This document shows positions 1-9,860 of a DNA stretch of 64,000 nt, one piece after another. The stretch spans positions 620,001-684,000 of the forward strand of contig CAWBOY010000002.1 of the NCBI GenBank assembly GCA_963790585.1, read 5' to 3'. Below the pieces are notes generated by a model. It was not told where the DNA came from, did not search any database, and was given only the letters and a program-made list of their open reading frames with translations. Source of the stretch: CAWBOY01 sp963790585. GTDB lineage: Bacteria; Planctomycetota; Planctomycetia; Gemmatales; Gemmataceae. A program made the position numbers and the translations under genes. Numbering within the stretch: the stretch's first letter is position 1; each line of letters starts with the position of its first letter.

Positions 1-1028
1 TCAATCCGCGCGATGAACTCTCCTTCCTCCGCGTCATCAATGAACCGGCGCGCGGCGTCGGCAAAGTCTCGCTCGAACACCTGCGTAACCATGCCAATAA
101 ATTTGAGCTGAGCCTGCTCGAAGCCGCTTCGCAGGTGGCCAAGATTCCGATGCTCAAAGGCAAGGCGGCCAAGGCAATTGACGAATTCGCCCGCATGATG
201 TACGACCTGACGAAGCTGATCGATCATCCGCCCGATGAAGTCATCCGCCTTGTGCTCGATCGCAGCGGCTATCGGCTTGCCTTGATGGACAGCAAGAACG
301 ATGAGGACGAGGACCGCCTCGCCAACATCGAGGAATTGATCACCGCGGCCAAGCAATTCGCCGCCGAGGATTCGAGGCGAACCGTCGGCGACTTCCTGGA
401 AAACGTCACGCTTGCCAGCGACACCGATGGCTGGGACGAGCGTCAGGACTGCGTCTCGATCATGACCATGCATGCCGCCAAGGGGTTGGAATTTCCCGTC
501 GTTTTCTTGTTGGCGCTCGAACAGGGATTGCTGCCGCACGAGCGTAGCCTGGGTCGTGAGGAAGAGGTCGAGGAAGAGCGCCGACTCGCCTTCGTGGGCA
601 TGACGCGCGCCCGCGAGGAACTCCATCTCTGCCACGCCCGCCTACGCGATTTCCGTGGCAACACGCTGTACGCCGTTCCGAGCATGTTCCTTGAGGAGCT
701 GCCCCGAGACGTCAACTGGATCGACCACTCCGCCTCGGCATCGATGGCCGGCCGCACGCTCGATTCGTGGCGCAGCGGCGGTTCCTCAGCCGTCGAGGGC
801 TGGCGCGAAGCGGGCATCCGCCCGCTGCCGCCGCCGGTGGCCTCGAACCCGTCGACGACATCGCCGTATGTCGAAGGGATGCTCGTCAAGCATGGCACCT
901 ACGGCGCCGGCCGCATCGTCGAAGTGAGCGGCCACGGCATCATGCGTAAAGTCAAAATCCGCTTCAACGGCGGCGAGAGAACATTTATCGCGGATAAGGT
1001 GACGCTGGAGATTGTGAAGCCGAAGTGA
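1..1028 (+). CDS. UvrD/PcrA-type DNA helicase, C-terminal part (5' truncated by window edge)
   Basis: Superfamily 1 ATP-dependent 3'-5' DNA helicase used in repair and replication restart. The reading frame is open from base 3, so the gene starts upstream of the window; the fragment is about 341 residues. Visible landmarks are the NEPARGVGK segment of domain 2A near the left edge, the motif V region TMHAAKGLEF at about 465-494, and the motif VI region VGMTRAR at about 595-615. The last 50 residues (VKHGTYGAGRIVEV onward) resemble the small C-terminal barrel of PcrA/UvrD proteins. The Walker A half lies outside the window. UvrD and PcrA cannot be told apart from this fragment, so no symbol is given. 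Confidence 0.95.
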   Translation, partial: NPRDELSFLRVINEPARGVGKVSLEHLRNHANKFELSLLEAASQVAKIPMLKGKAAKAIDEFARMMYDLTKLIDHPPDEVIRLVLDRSGYRLALMDSKNDEDEDRLANIEELITAAKQFAAEDSRRTVGDFLENVTLASDTDGWDERQDCVSIMTMHAAKGLEFPVVFLLALEQGLLPHERSLGREEEVEEERRLAFVGMTRAREELHLCHARLRDFRGNTLYAVPSMFLEELPRDVNWIDHSASASMAGRTLDSWRSGGSSAVEGWREAGIRPLPPPVASNPSTTSPYVEGMLVKHGTYGAGRIVEVSGHGIMRKVKIRFNGGERTFIADKVTLEIVKPK

Positions 1029-1230
1029 TTTCTGGATCTACAGGGTACGCTGATTGGCCGAAGGTGCCGATGCGTGGCTGCCCACAGCTCTATGTTTTCG
1101 CCGTCGCGCTGTGCCGCGGGTTTATGATAAAGGTACGGTCTCGCCCCGCCTTCACTGAACCTTTTCGCGCCCTTGCCAATCCTACCTTTTCAGTCGATAC
1201 TTACGACGTCGATTACTGTTTCCTGCTCCA

Positions 1231-2271
1231 ATGGTGAGGACTTTAGCGGTGTTGCCAAGCGTTGCGGTGGTCGGTGCGACTGGTGTTGTCGGCGAGGTGT
1301 TGCGGCGAGTGCTGACGGAACGAGCGTTTCCTGCACGCGCCTGGAAATTCCTGGCTTCCGAGCGCAGCGCCGGTAAATCGATCACGTTCAAAGGTAAGGA
1401 CTACATCGTCGAGCCATTGCGAGCGGATTCGTTCGTTGGCATCGATCTGGTTTTCTTCAGCTTGCCGGCGTCGGTGAGCCGAGAGTTCGCGCCGTTGGCG
1501 GCGAAGGCGGGCGCGGTCGTCATCGACAAATCGAGTGCGTGGCGTATGGACCCCGATGTGCCGCTGGTCGTTCCCGAGGTCAATGCGGAGGTGATGAGCC
1601 GTCTTCCCAAGAGGATTGTCTCAACGCCGAATTGCTCGACGACGCAGATGGTCGTGGCTCTCAAGCCATTGCATGATTTCGCCAAGATCAAGCGCATCGT
1701 CGTCTCGACCTATCAGGCTTCATCGGGCAAAGGGGCGAATGCCCTGAGCGAGCTTGATAGTCAAATCGAGGCGATCGGTCGAGGGCATACAATGCCGACT
1801 GTCCGTGTTCATGCGGCTCAGCTGGCGAACAACGTCCTGCCGCACGACTGGAAACTCGAATCGGATGGTTATTCCGAGGAAGAGTCCAAGATGATCGCGG
1901 AGACGCAAAAGATCATGGGAGACTCGAGCATCCTCGTCTCGCCGACAACGGTGCGCGTGCCCGTGCGTGTGGGCCATTCCGAAGCGATCAATCTCGAGTT
2001 TCATCGCCCGATCTCCGTCGAGCAGGCCCGCGAGGCACTGCGTCGCGCGCCGGGCATTATTTTGCTCGATGATCCGAGCAAAGGCGAAGTGCCGCTGGCG
2101 CTCTATTGCGAAGGCAAGGACGAAGTTTTCGTTGGCCGGATACGACGCGATCCGACGGTGCCGCATGGATTGAATATCTGGGTTGTGGCGGACAATCTGC
2201 GGAAGGGCGCCGCGACGAATGCGGTGCAGATTGCGGAGGTGCTAGTGCAACGGGGATGGTTAGGGAAGTGA
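1231..2271 (+). CDS. asd: Aspartate-semialdehyde dehydrogenase
   Basis: Cytosolic enzyme that reduces aspartyl phosphate to aspartate semialdehyde with NADPH, the branch point for lysine/diaminopimelate, threonine and methionine synthesis. The 346-residue length is normal for the family. The N-terminal nucleotide-binding loop GATGVVG is at residues 15-21. The catalytic cysteine is C135 in TPNCST, and the substrate-site histidine is near residue 248 in RVGHSEAI. The start is the ATG at 1231; its ribosome site is weak. It is followed after 38 nt by truA and then aroA on the same strand, so co-transcription is plausible. Confidence 0.96.
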   Translation: MVRTLAVLPSVAVVGATGVVGEVLRRVLTERAFPARAWKFLASERSAGKSITFKGKDYIVEPLRADSFVGIDLVFFSLPASVSREFAPLAAKAGAVVIDKSSAWRMDPDVPLVVPEVNAEVMSRLPKRIVSTPNCSTTQMVVALKPLHDFAKIKRIVVSTYQASSGKGANALSELDSQIEAIGRGHTMPTVRVHAAQLANNVLPHDWKLESDGYSEEESKMIAETQKIMGDSSILVSPTTVRVPVRVGHSEAINLEFHRPISVEQAREALRRAPGIILLDDPSKGEVPLALYCEGKDEVFVGRIRRDPTVPHGLNIWVVADNLRKGAATNAVQIAEVLVQRGWLGK

Positions 2272-2309
2272 TCGGATGAAGGGCGGAGGGTAAACTGGTC
2301 GGGGACGTC

Positions 2310-3066
2310 GTGCGTAATTTCAAGCTCACTCTCAGCTACGATGGCACAGCCTTTTACGGTTGGCAGTCGCAGCCAAATCGCCGCACGGTGCAGCAGACGC
2401 TCGAAGAAACACTCTCGCAATTCACACACGAGCCAATCCGCGTCAATGCGAGCGGCCGGACCGACACCGGCGTTCACGCCGTCGGGCAAGTCGTAAACTT
2501 TCAGAGCGAAACTAAGCTCGATCCGGCTGCGATTCTGCGCGAGCAACGCGCTGCTGCCGGACGATCTGATTGTGCGCGATGCGATTGAAGTTCCGGAGAA
2601 CTTCGACGCCAACCGGCACGCGGTGCGGAAGCTTTATCGCTACGCGCTGCACGACGGCGCTATACCAGATCTCTTTATGAGGAAATATTGCCATCATTCA
2701 CGGCATCGGCTCGATGCGCGGGCGATGACCGAGGCAGCTCGTTGCCTCGTCGGCACGCATGACTTTCGTTGCTTCGAGACGCATTGGCCCAATCGAGCCA
2801 GTAGTATCCGCACAATCACGCATCTTGCCGTCAATCGCTTCGGCGACTGGATCTGGATCGATGTAGAGGCGGACGGCTTCCTGTACAATATGGTGCGGGC
2901 GATCACGGGCACGCTCATCAACATCGGGCGGGGTTATTGGCCTATCACTCAGGTGGCCACCATCCTCGAAGCCGGCGATCGCACGCAGGCCGGACCGACG
3001 GCACCGGCTCAGGGCCTGTTTTTGATGCGCGTCACTTACGAGAGTGAAACACATGCCGGATTCTAA
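2310..3066 (+). CDS. truA: tRNA pseudouridine synthase A (frame broken once)
   Basis: Converts uridines 38-40 of the tRNA anticodon stem to pseudouridine. The first frame (GTG at 2310) carries LSYDGTAFYGWQ and the catalytic aspartate D52 in GRTDTGVHA. The second frame, from about 2542, continues the same protein (ALLPDDLIVRDA, then KLYRYAL and the C-terminal DGFLYNMVR). The frames join at a CGCG run near 2538-2544, where the loss of two bases explains the change. Both halves are intact with nothing missing, so I read this as one gene with a sequence error or a very recent lesion. The end overlaps the start of aroA by 14 nt. Confidence 0.9.
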
Positions 3067-4389
3067 TCCGACGTATCCGGACCAACTAGAGATCGAGCCG
3101 TTTGCGCATCCGCCTCATGCCATCTGTCGTGTGCCCGGGTCGAAGAGCATCACCAATCGAGCGCTCGTGCTCGCGGCTTTGGCCGACGCACCGTTCGGCT
3201 GCCGCTTGAGCGGCGCGCTGCATTGCGAAGATACCGAGGTGATGATCGATTCGCTCCAGCGTCTTGGATTCGAGGTTCGCCCGGACTGGACCAAGCGCGA
3301 AATCTTCATCGTTCGCCCGACGCCCGAAGGGCCTTTGTATAGTCGAATTCCCGCCAAACGCGCATCGCTCTTCGTTGGCAATTCGGGCACGAGTATGCGT
3401 TTTTTGACGGCCCTCGTCAGCATCGGCGTCGGCGAATATCGCATTGACGGCGTGGAACGGATGCGCGAAAGGCCCATTGAAGATCTGTTAAATGCGTTGC
3501 GACAGCTCGATGTCACCGCGCGGAGCGAAATGGGTACGGGATGTCCGCCGGTCCTGATCCGCACGCAGGGCTTGCGCGGCGGCACGGTCAAGCTCAAGGG
3601 TGACGTCAGCAGTCAATTCCTCGCGCAGTGCTCCTTGCCGCGCCTTATGCGAACTCGGACGTCACCATCACCGTCGAAGGCGAATTGGTCTCCGAGCCTT
3701 ATGTCGTCTTAACCGAGCGGATGATGAAGGATTGGCGTCTGCTCGTCAATCATCCCGCACCGGGAACCTATCACGTCTCGGGGATGCAAAAGCCCGCTGA
3801 GGTCGAGCATTACAACATTGAGCCGGATGCCTCGACAGCCAGCTATTTCTGGGGCGCAGCGGCAATCACCGGCGGCGAAGTGACGGTCGAAGGCGTGACG
3901 ACCAAGAGCCATCAGGGCGACGTCCGTTTCGTCGACCTTCTTGAAGAGATGGGCTGCACAGTCAACCGCACGCAGGGCAACATCGCTGTCAAAGGCGGCC
4001 CGCTGCACGGCATCGATGTCGATATGAACGACATTAGCGATACCGTAATGACGCTCGCCGCCGTCGCCTGTTTCGCTGAAGGGCCAACCAAGATCCGCAA
4101 TGTCGCTCATATTCGGCACAAAGAAACCGATCGGATAACGGCCTTGGTCAGTGAGCTACGACGCCTCGGCGCTGAGGTCGAGGAGCGGCCCGACGGCCTG
4201 ACGATTGTGCCGCGGGTCTTGCGAGGAACCGCGGTCGACACGTACAATGACCATCGGATGGCCATGAGCTTGGCCTTAATTGGTTTGCGCGTGCCGGGCG
4301 TCGTCATCAAGAACCCGGCTTGCGTCGCCAAGACATATCCCCATTTCTTCCGTGATCTCGATAAGCTCCGCCACTCTTCGGAGTCATAA
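3053..4389 (+). CDS. aroA: 3-phosphoshikimate 1-carboxyvinyltransferase (EPSP synthase; frame broken once)
   Basis: Joins shikimate-3-phosphate and PEP in the sixth step of the shikimate pathway. Family signatures are present along the whole length: PGSKSITNRA near residue 28, LFVGNSGTSMRFLTAL near 107, HKETDRI, and NDHRMAMS near 398. The frame changes at about 3626: the segment SSQFLA is followed in another frame by VLLAAPYANSD, and one missing base restores a normal enzyme. The ATG at 3053 is preferred over the in-frame GTG at 3044 because a GAGAG sequence lies just upstream. It sits between truA and a secreted protein with overlapping or 2-nt junctions, suggesting translational coupling. 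Confidence 0.92.
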
Positions 4390-4391
4390 AT

Positions 4392-6287
4392 ATGCTTCGC
4401 CGTTTTGTCCTGTCGGCTTTGTGTGTTTTGGGATTCTGTTCACTTTCCTCGGCTGCCGCCGACCCGCAGTCCAAGGAACGCTATGAACTCAAAGTTGTAC
4501 TCCATGTCGAATATCATCGCCTCCTGACGGAGGTGTTCGTCGATCGCCTGCAACGCGAACTGAGTGACTGGTTGCAAGAAGCCGTTGGCGAGCTGGCTCA
4601 TGTGCAAATCGTCAAGCCGGAGGCAGCCGTGGCGGCGGCTATGGAGAAGGGCTTGAGCACGTTGGATCCCGTGCGCGATCCCACTATGCCCAAGACGCAT
4701 TTCGTTCTCATCCGCTATGTCAAAGGGCAGTACGAAATACAGGCCCGGCAGTTCGACGGCATGACCGGGTTATGGAGTCCCGTTCGGACCGATCACACTC
4801 GCGCGCCGGATGTCGTCTCCAAGATGGCGACCACCTTGGTATATCGTGATTTCGGCGTGGTCGGGACCGTGGTCACTCGATCGATCAACGACAAAAATCC
4901 AGTCAAAGTCGAACTCAAGGGTGGCGGCCTCGGCGTGCCGATGAATCGCTGGGTCAAAGAGAAGGAAGTCTTCGCCCTCGTGCCGATCCAGGCCGACGGC
5001 ACTCCGGGCACGCGCGAACCTTGGGCCTTGCTGCGCGTCACCGAAGCGCCGGCTGAAGGCTCGGGAACCTGTATTTGTATGCTTTACCATCGACACCCGC
5101 TCCGATCGGAACCCCCGCAGGGCTATCGCTGTCTGAAACTCGGCACGACCGTGGGCCCGCTCAAGATACGTATCTCGCAACGCGGAGAGGAGGGCGGCGC
5201 CTTGCCTCTCACCGAATCGATCGACGTTGGCGTCAGCCCCAATGGCTTCCAGGAATCGACGTCGCCTGTAAAGGGTATCGCCCGCGCGGAAACCGGCGTC
5301 TTCGATTCGTCAACAAAGGGGGGCAGCTACGAACATGTCGCTTTTGTCCGGATCAAGACAACTCCTGAAGCTCTTGTACCCGTCGAGATCCTCGACGATG
5401 ACTATGTGGACATCTTGGTCAATGTTACCAAGGAGGAAGGGCTCATACTCACCTTGGAACGCGACGACTGGCGGCGCGGGATCGATCGATTAAAACAGAT
5501 GCAGGCGAACAAATTCGTCGAGCTGACACAGATGGCGACCAAGGCGGAAAGCCGCACCGAAGCCCTCGAGAGCGCCAAGAGATACCTTGATCGCCTCCGC
5601 AATGAGGTATCCGACTCGCGTAAAAGAGGGAACGAAATAGGCAAAAAGCTGCGCGAAGCCAAACGGCCGGTGGATTTCGATTCGGATTTCAAACGGCTCA
5701 CCGAAATTGAAAAGAGTTCCGCGGAGGTTATTAAATTCATCGATAGCTTGCAGGAGATCGAGAGGCAAGAAAACTCTCCGGAGCGCAAACGTTGGCTCCA
5801 GATGCTCAAGGATGGCGAAATCGCTGAAGAGGCGGCCGACATCGGGACGGCGATCTCGATCTACGAAAAACTGCTGATGAAAGAGCCTGACCCTTTCGAC
5901 AAAGAACTTTTCGCAAAGCTCGGGCAAAAAACGAAAAAGCTCAAGGACTGGTGGGAGCCGAAAAGCCCCGCTCATAGCAATGCCCGCGAGTTTCTAACGA
6001 AGACGTTCCCCGGCCTCACGCCGGCCGAAGTCAAGGCACAGACCAGGGAAATCAAAGACGCGGTCGAAGAACTAAAGCGGTCCGAAGATCGATTTTTCCT
6101 GCCCAAATTCATTCAGGAAATCGACACCTACGGGCAGAAGATGAAGGACAAGAAGGAGAGCTTGAAACCGAATGAGAGCCCGGAGGACCGCGAGCAGTTG
6201 GGATTGCTCATTGATGTTGCCAAGCTACTTAACGAGATCCGCAAAGACGCCGATCAGGCGAACGATGCGCTGATGAAGAAGAAGTAA
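4392..6287 (+). CDS. Secreted protein of unknown function with helical C-terminal half
   Basis: I do not recognise the family. The 631-residue product begins with a clear Sec signal peptide (MLRRFVLSALCVLGF, Ala-rich cleavage region near residue 23). Residues about 30-330 are mixed in character and may hold beta domains. From about residue 360 the sequence is highly charged and rich in Glu, Lys and Arg, as expected for helical or coiled-coil segments, and it ends in a lysine run. The ATG lies 2 nt after the aroA stop and a GGAG sequence lies in the aroA stop region, so it is probably translated from the same transcript. It is probably located in the periplasm or at the envelope. Confidence 0.8.
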   Translation: MLRRFVLSALCVLGFCSLSSAAADPQSKERYELKVVLHVEYHRLLTEVFVDRLQRELSDWLQEAVGELAHVQIVKPEAAVAAAMEKGLSTLDPVRDPTMPKTHFVLIRYVKGQYEIQARQFDGMTGLWSPVRTDHTRAPDVVSKMATTLVYRDFGVVGTVVTRSINDKNPVKVELKGGGLGVPMNRWVKEKEVFALVPIQADGTPGTREPWALLRVTEAPAEGSGTCICMLYHRHPLRSEPPQGYRCLKLGTTVGPLKIRISQRGEEGGALPLTESIDVGVSPNGFQESTSPVKGIARAETGVFDSSTKGGSYEHVAFVRIKTTPEALVPVEILDDDYVDILVNVTKEEGLILTLERDDWRRGIDRLKQMQANKFVELTQMATKAESRTEALESAKRYLDRLRNEVSDSRKRGNEIGKKLREAKRPVDFDSDFKRLTEIEKSSAEVIKFIDSLQEIERQENSPERKRWLQMLKDGEIAEEAADIGTAISIYEKLLMKEPDPFDKELFAKLGQKTKKLKDWWEPKSPAHSNAREFLTKTFPGLTPAEVKAQTREIKDAVEELKRSEDRFFLPKFIQEIDTYGQKMKDKKESLKPNESPEDREQLGLLIDVAKLLNEIRKDADQANDALMKKK

Positions 6288-6623
6288 CGCGCAAATTCGG
6301 ACTTTCGCAAAGCGGAGCAGAGTTCAATTCTGGATTTTATCCCGAAGGGCATCTTCGCGGGTGGCGAATCGCTCGCACCGGTGGTAGGACACGGTGTAGT
6401 TTGGTTCGTGGGACAGCCGAAACATCAGAGATCGGCGCGAAGCTACGTCTCGATCCTCCGAATAAGCTTCATACGCGCTGGAGCCCAGCTATTTCGGGCC
6501 ATGACCTGCGGATAGCCTTTTACATCCACGTTTCTTGACTATCTTTCACGTCAGTGAGACAATTCGGCCCATCGAAACGATTTTCCGTATCGCCCTCATT
6601 CTCTAGGCAAGGAGCGACTCTCC
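6288..6623. other. Intergenic region without recognisable gene
   Basis: These 336 bases lie between a secreted-protein gene and an aldehyde dehydrogenase on the same strand. I see no convincing coding frame, RNA gene or long hairpin. The AAGGAG ribosome site of the dehydrogenase is at 6609-6614. A promoter for it probably lies here, but I cannot name boxes with confidence. Confidence 0.5.
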
Positions 6624-8111
6624 ATGGCAACCGCAACCGCACCCAAGCCACGCACCGTTCAGGCTCCGCAGGTCAAGGACCAGCCGCTTTTCATCGGTGG
6701 CAGATGGCTCGACAGTGTCTCGGGCAAGACCTTTGCCACGGTAAACCCCGCGACCGGCCAGACCATCTGCCAGGTCGCTGAGGGAGACAAGGCCGACGTC
6801 GACCTCGCGGTAAAAGCCGCACGACAGGCGTTTGAAACCGGCCCGTGGTCGAAGATGAGCGGCGCCGAGCGCGGCCGGCTGCTCCTCAAGTTAGCGGACA
6901 AAATCGAAGCACACAAGGAAGAGTTAGCCGCTCTCGAATCTCTTGATAACGGCAAGCCATACAAAGATGCCCTCAACGCCGATCTTGCTCTCACCGTCAA
7001 ATGTTACCGCTACTACGCCGGCTGGGCCGACAAGAATCACGGTAAGACGATTCCCGTCGAGGGAAATTTCTTTTGCTACACCAAGCACGAGCCCGTCGGC
7101 GTGGTCGGGCAGATCATCCCCTGGAACTTTCCGCTCCTGATGCAGGCATGGAAATGGGGACCGGCTTTGGCGATGGGCTGCACCGTCGTCCTGAAGCCGG
7201 CGGAGCAAACACCGTTGACTGCATTGCGAGTCGCGGCCCTGGCGCAAGAAGTCGGTTTTCCCGATGGTGTTCTAAATGTCATCCCTGGATATGGGCCGAC
7301 TGCTGGGGCCGCTCTGAGCGGGCATAAGGACGTCGATAAAGTCGCCTTCACCGGCGAGGGTTCGACCGGCCAGATCATCATGGAGGCCGCGGCCAAGAGC
7401 AACCTCAAACGCGTCAGCTTGGAACTCGGGGGCAAAAGTCCCAACGTCGTCTTCGCCGATGCGGATCTCGACGCCGCTGTCGAAGGAGCTTATTTCGGGC
7501 TGTTTTTCAATCAAGGCCAATGCTGCTGCGCCGGCAGCCGACTATTCGTCGAGGACAAGGTTTACAACAATTTCGTCGAACGCCTCGTCAAGAAGGCCAA
7601 AAACCAAAAGGTCGGCGACCCGTTCGATCCCGACGTCACGCAAGGGCCACAGATTTCACAGGAGCAATGCGATCGCATCATGGGCTATATCGACGCCGGC
7701 AAAACCGAGGGGGCCAAACTTCTCGCCGGCGGGAAACGCATCGGCGAGCGCGGCTACTTCATCGAGCCGACGGTCTTTGGCGACGTAAAAGACGAAATGA
7801 AAATCGCCAAAGAGGAAATCTTTGGCCCCGTTATGAACATTCTGCGATTCAAGGATATCGAAGAGGTGGTGCGCCGCGGCAATCAAACGTTTTATGGCCT
7901 CGCCGCCGCCGTGTGGACGCGCGACATCGGTAAGGCTCATCGCCTGGCAAACAGTCTCCGAGCCGGAACCGTGTGGGTTAATTGCTACGACGTCTTTGAC
8001 GCCGCAGCCCCGTTCGGCGGCTTCAAAATGAGCGGCATCGGCCGCGAACTCGGGGAGTACGCTCTTCAGCTGTACACGGAGGTGAAGACGGTTTACGTGA
8101 ATTTGGCGTGA
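6624..8111 (+). CDS. NAD(P)-dependent aldehyde dehydrogenase (ALDH1/2-like)
   Basis: Oxidises an aldehyde to the carboxylic acid; the substrate cannot be inferred. The 495-residue length and all key elements are normal for the soluble class 1/2 group: WNFPLLMQ near residue 167 (oxyanion asparagine), FTGEGSTG in the cofactor fold, the general base glutamate in LELGGKSP near 267, and the catalytic cysteine in NQGQCCCAG near 300, followed by EEIFGPV. The ATG at 6624 follows an AAGGAG sequence at 9 nt spacing. The gene stands alone, with a long hairpin 30 nt after its stop. Confidence 0.95.
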   Translation: MATATAPKPRTVQAPQVKDQPLFIGGRWLDSVSGKTFATVNPATGQTICQVAEGDKADVDLAVKAARQAFETGPWSKMSGAERGRLLLKLADKIEAHKEELAALESLDNGKPYKDALNADLALTVKCYRYYAGWADKNHGKTIPVEGNFFCYTKHEPVGVVGQIIPWNFPLLMQAWKWGPALAMGCTVVLKPAEQTPLTALRVAALAQEVGFPDGVLNVIPGYGPTAGAALSGHKDVDKVAFTGEGSTGQIIMEAAAKSNLKRVSLELGGKSPNVVFADADLDAAVEGAYFGLFFNQGQCCCAGSRLFVEDKVYNNFVERLVKKAKNQKVGDPFDPDVTQGPQISQEQCDRIMGYIDAGKTEGAKLLAGGKRIGERGYFIEPTVFGDVKDEMKIAKEEIFGPVMNILRFKDIEEVVRRGNQTFYGLAAAVWTRDIGKAHRLANSLRAGTVWVNCYDVFDAAAPFGGFKMSGIGRELGEYALQLYTEVKTVYVNLA

Positions 8112-8140
8112 GGCGAAAGCAACCCTAAAAGAGAGGAAAG

Positions 8141-8213
8141 ACTCACCAGCCCCAAGCGCAAGCGCGGGGTTTGGACATAAATAACCCGGCGCAGTGCGCT
8201 TGGGCTGGTGAGT
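8141..8213. repeat. Long inverted repeat (hairpin) between convergent genes
   Basis: A left arm at 8141-8160 (beginning actcaccagcccc) pairs with a right arm at 8195-8213 (ending ggctggtgagt) over 19 pairs with one bulged base; the 34-base loop is itself partly GC-rich. It lies 30 nt after the aldehyde dehydrogenase stop and about 120 nt from the end of the opposing DUF1501 gene. It may act as a bidirectional terminator or be a REP-like repeat. Confidence 0.75.
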
Positions 8214-8332
8214 GATCGCAAAAATTGACAGTACCGATACTCAGACGACGGGATACAACAAAAACACGGGATAGCGCCGCAAGTTCGAGCTACGGCACTA
8301 CCCCGTGGAGGTGGGATTCCTTGCTGTTCCTC

Positions 8333-9664
8333 TTAGAACAGCTGAGCGATTGGCTCGCCATCGGCTATCGGACCGGGCCGGCCAAGGTTGTCGCGAATCT
8401 TCTTTGCGGGGTCGAGGCCCATCGCTTTATAGACAGTGGCGAACAAGTCGCCGATTTTGACGGGGTTGTCTTTGACATCCATGCCGTCCTTGCTCGTCGA
8501 GCCAAAAGCGTGGCCGCCCTTGAGAGCGCCACCGCCGAGGACCACCGACCAGCAACGCGCCCAGTGGTCGCGCCCTGTATTTTGATTGATGCGCGGAGTG
8601 CGACCGAATTCGCCCATCCATAGGACGACTGTGTTCTTCCACATTCCGCGATCGACGAGGTCCTTGACAAGCGCGCCCATGCCTTTGTCGAGGCGGCCGC
8701 CGTTGCCCATGTTGGTGCCGTTGCCTTTGATGGCGTTGAAGATATTGGCGTGATTGTCCCAACCGCCGAGATCGACTTCGACACAGCTGACGCCCTTTTC
8801 GACTAATCGGCGCGCCAGCAGGCAGCCCATGCCGAAGCCATTCCCCATGCCACCATAGGAATCGATGACGCTGCGCGGCTCTTTGGCAACTTCAAAGACG
8901 TCGCGGAGTTTAGAAACGGTGAGGTCAAAGCCTTTTTTGTAGATTGCCGCGTGAGCTTGCGCCGCGCTGCCGGCCGCTTCACGATCGGCCACAGTTTTCA
9001 TGTGCGGCAAGCTGCCTTCGGCGAACTGATCTTCCAGCGTCCAGAAAAGACGCTGCCGCCGATGGAGACGTTCGTTTTGCTCTTCGCCAGAACCGAGGCT
9101 CGTATGAGCCTTGATGTTTTGCGGCGGTTGACCAGCATTCTGGACAGTGAACGGCGCATAAGTCATACCGAGGAAGCCCGGCCCGATGCGTTGGGCTGTG
9201 CCGCCGACTCCGATAAAGCCAGGAAGCGCCAAATTCTTGTCCGTCAACTCCGACGATGCGATTGCCCCGACAGCCGGGTATTGCACAACCGGGCTCGGCT
9301 GTCGGCCCGTGTTCATCAGCGTCGTGCCGCGCTCGTGGCTGCCTTCATTCGTAACGAGCGAGCGGATTACGTTGAGATACTTGAACTGCGAGGCAACGGT
9401 CGGCAGAACTTCGGAGATCTCGATACCAGGTGCGGTCGTTTTAATCGGCTTGAACTCGCCACCGGTCTGCTCGCCGAGCTTCAGGTCCCAGAGATCCATG
9501 TGGCTCGGGCCACCGCCCATCCACATGATGATGAGGCTTTTGTTTTGTTTTTTGAGGTCTTCCTGAGCGGCACGAACGCCGTTGAGGAATTGCATTCCCG
9601 GCAACGCCATAGCCGACGCGCCCGCGACATGGCTTAGAAAATGACGCCGATTCATCCCGCTCAT
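8333..9664 (-). CDS. DUF1501 family Tat-exported protein
   Basis: DUF1501 proteins are an expanded planctomycete family with an alkaline-phosphatase/sulfatase-like fold and no proven substrate. The N-terminus has a Tat signal (MNRRHFLS followed by a hydrophobic stretch), so export in folded form is expected. Family landmarks include MWMGGGPSHMDLWD near residue 50, EFGRTPRIN and DHWARCWS in the C-terminal third. The ATG at 9664 is chosen because GAGGGGA lies 6 nt upstream; an in-frame start 21 nt further upstream is less likely. Unlike the second DUF1501 gene in this window, it has no DUF1549/DUF1553 partner. Confidence 0.92.
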   Translation of the reverse strand: MSGMNRRHFLSHVAGASAMALPGMQFLNGVRAAQEDLKKQNKSLIIMWMGGGPSHMDLWDLKLGEQTGGEFKPIKTTAPGIEISEVLPTVASQFKYLNVIRSLVTNEGSHERGTTLMNTGRQPSPVVQYPAVGAIASSELTDKNLALPGFIGVGGTAQRIGPGFLGMTYAPFTVQNAGQPPQNIKAHTSLGSGEEQNERLHRRQRLFWTLEDQFAEGSLPHMKTVADREAAGSAAQAHAAIYKKGFDLTVSKLRDVFEVAKEPRSVIDSYGGMGNGFGMGCLLARRLVEKGVSCVEVDLGGWDNHANIFNAIKGNGTNMGNGGRLDKGMGALVKDLVDRGMWKNTVVLWMGEFGRTPRINQNTGRDHWARCWSVVLGGGALKGGHAFGSTSKDGMDVKDNPVKIGDLFATVYKAMGLDPAKKIRDNLGRPGPIADGEPIAQLF

Positions 9665-9860
9665 GGAATTCCCCTCGCACGCCAAGGACCGAACGCGGTC
9701 CGATTATTGCATTCTTAATGGACACTATTAAAGAAATGTCGCCTGATGCGCGACTTCTGTCAAGGATTAACTGTTGGGGAGCCTGTATTTTGCGGGCCCG
9801 ATGTTAACTTCGACGACGCACAATGTGCGAAAGTTCCCGGTTGGGGGAAATTTCGTGCGC

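Noticed and set aside
2310..4389. truA and aroA as pseudogenes
   Set aside because: Each is broken once, but both halves are complete and all catalytic residues are kept. Loss of two housekeeping enzymes in a row is unlikely, and similar breaks occur all over the window.
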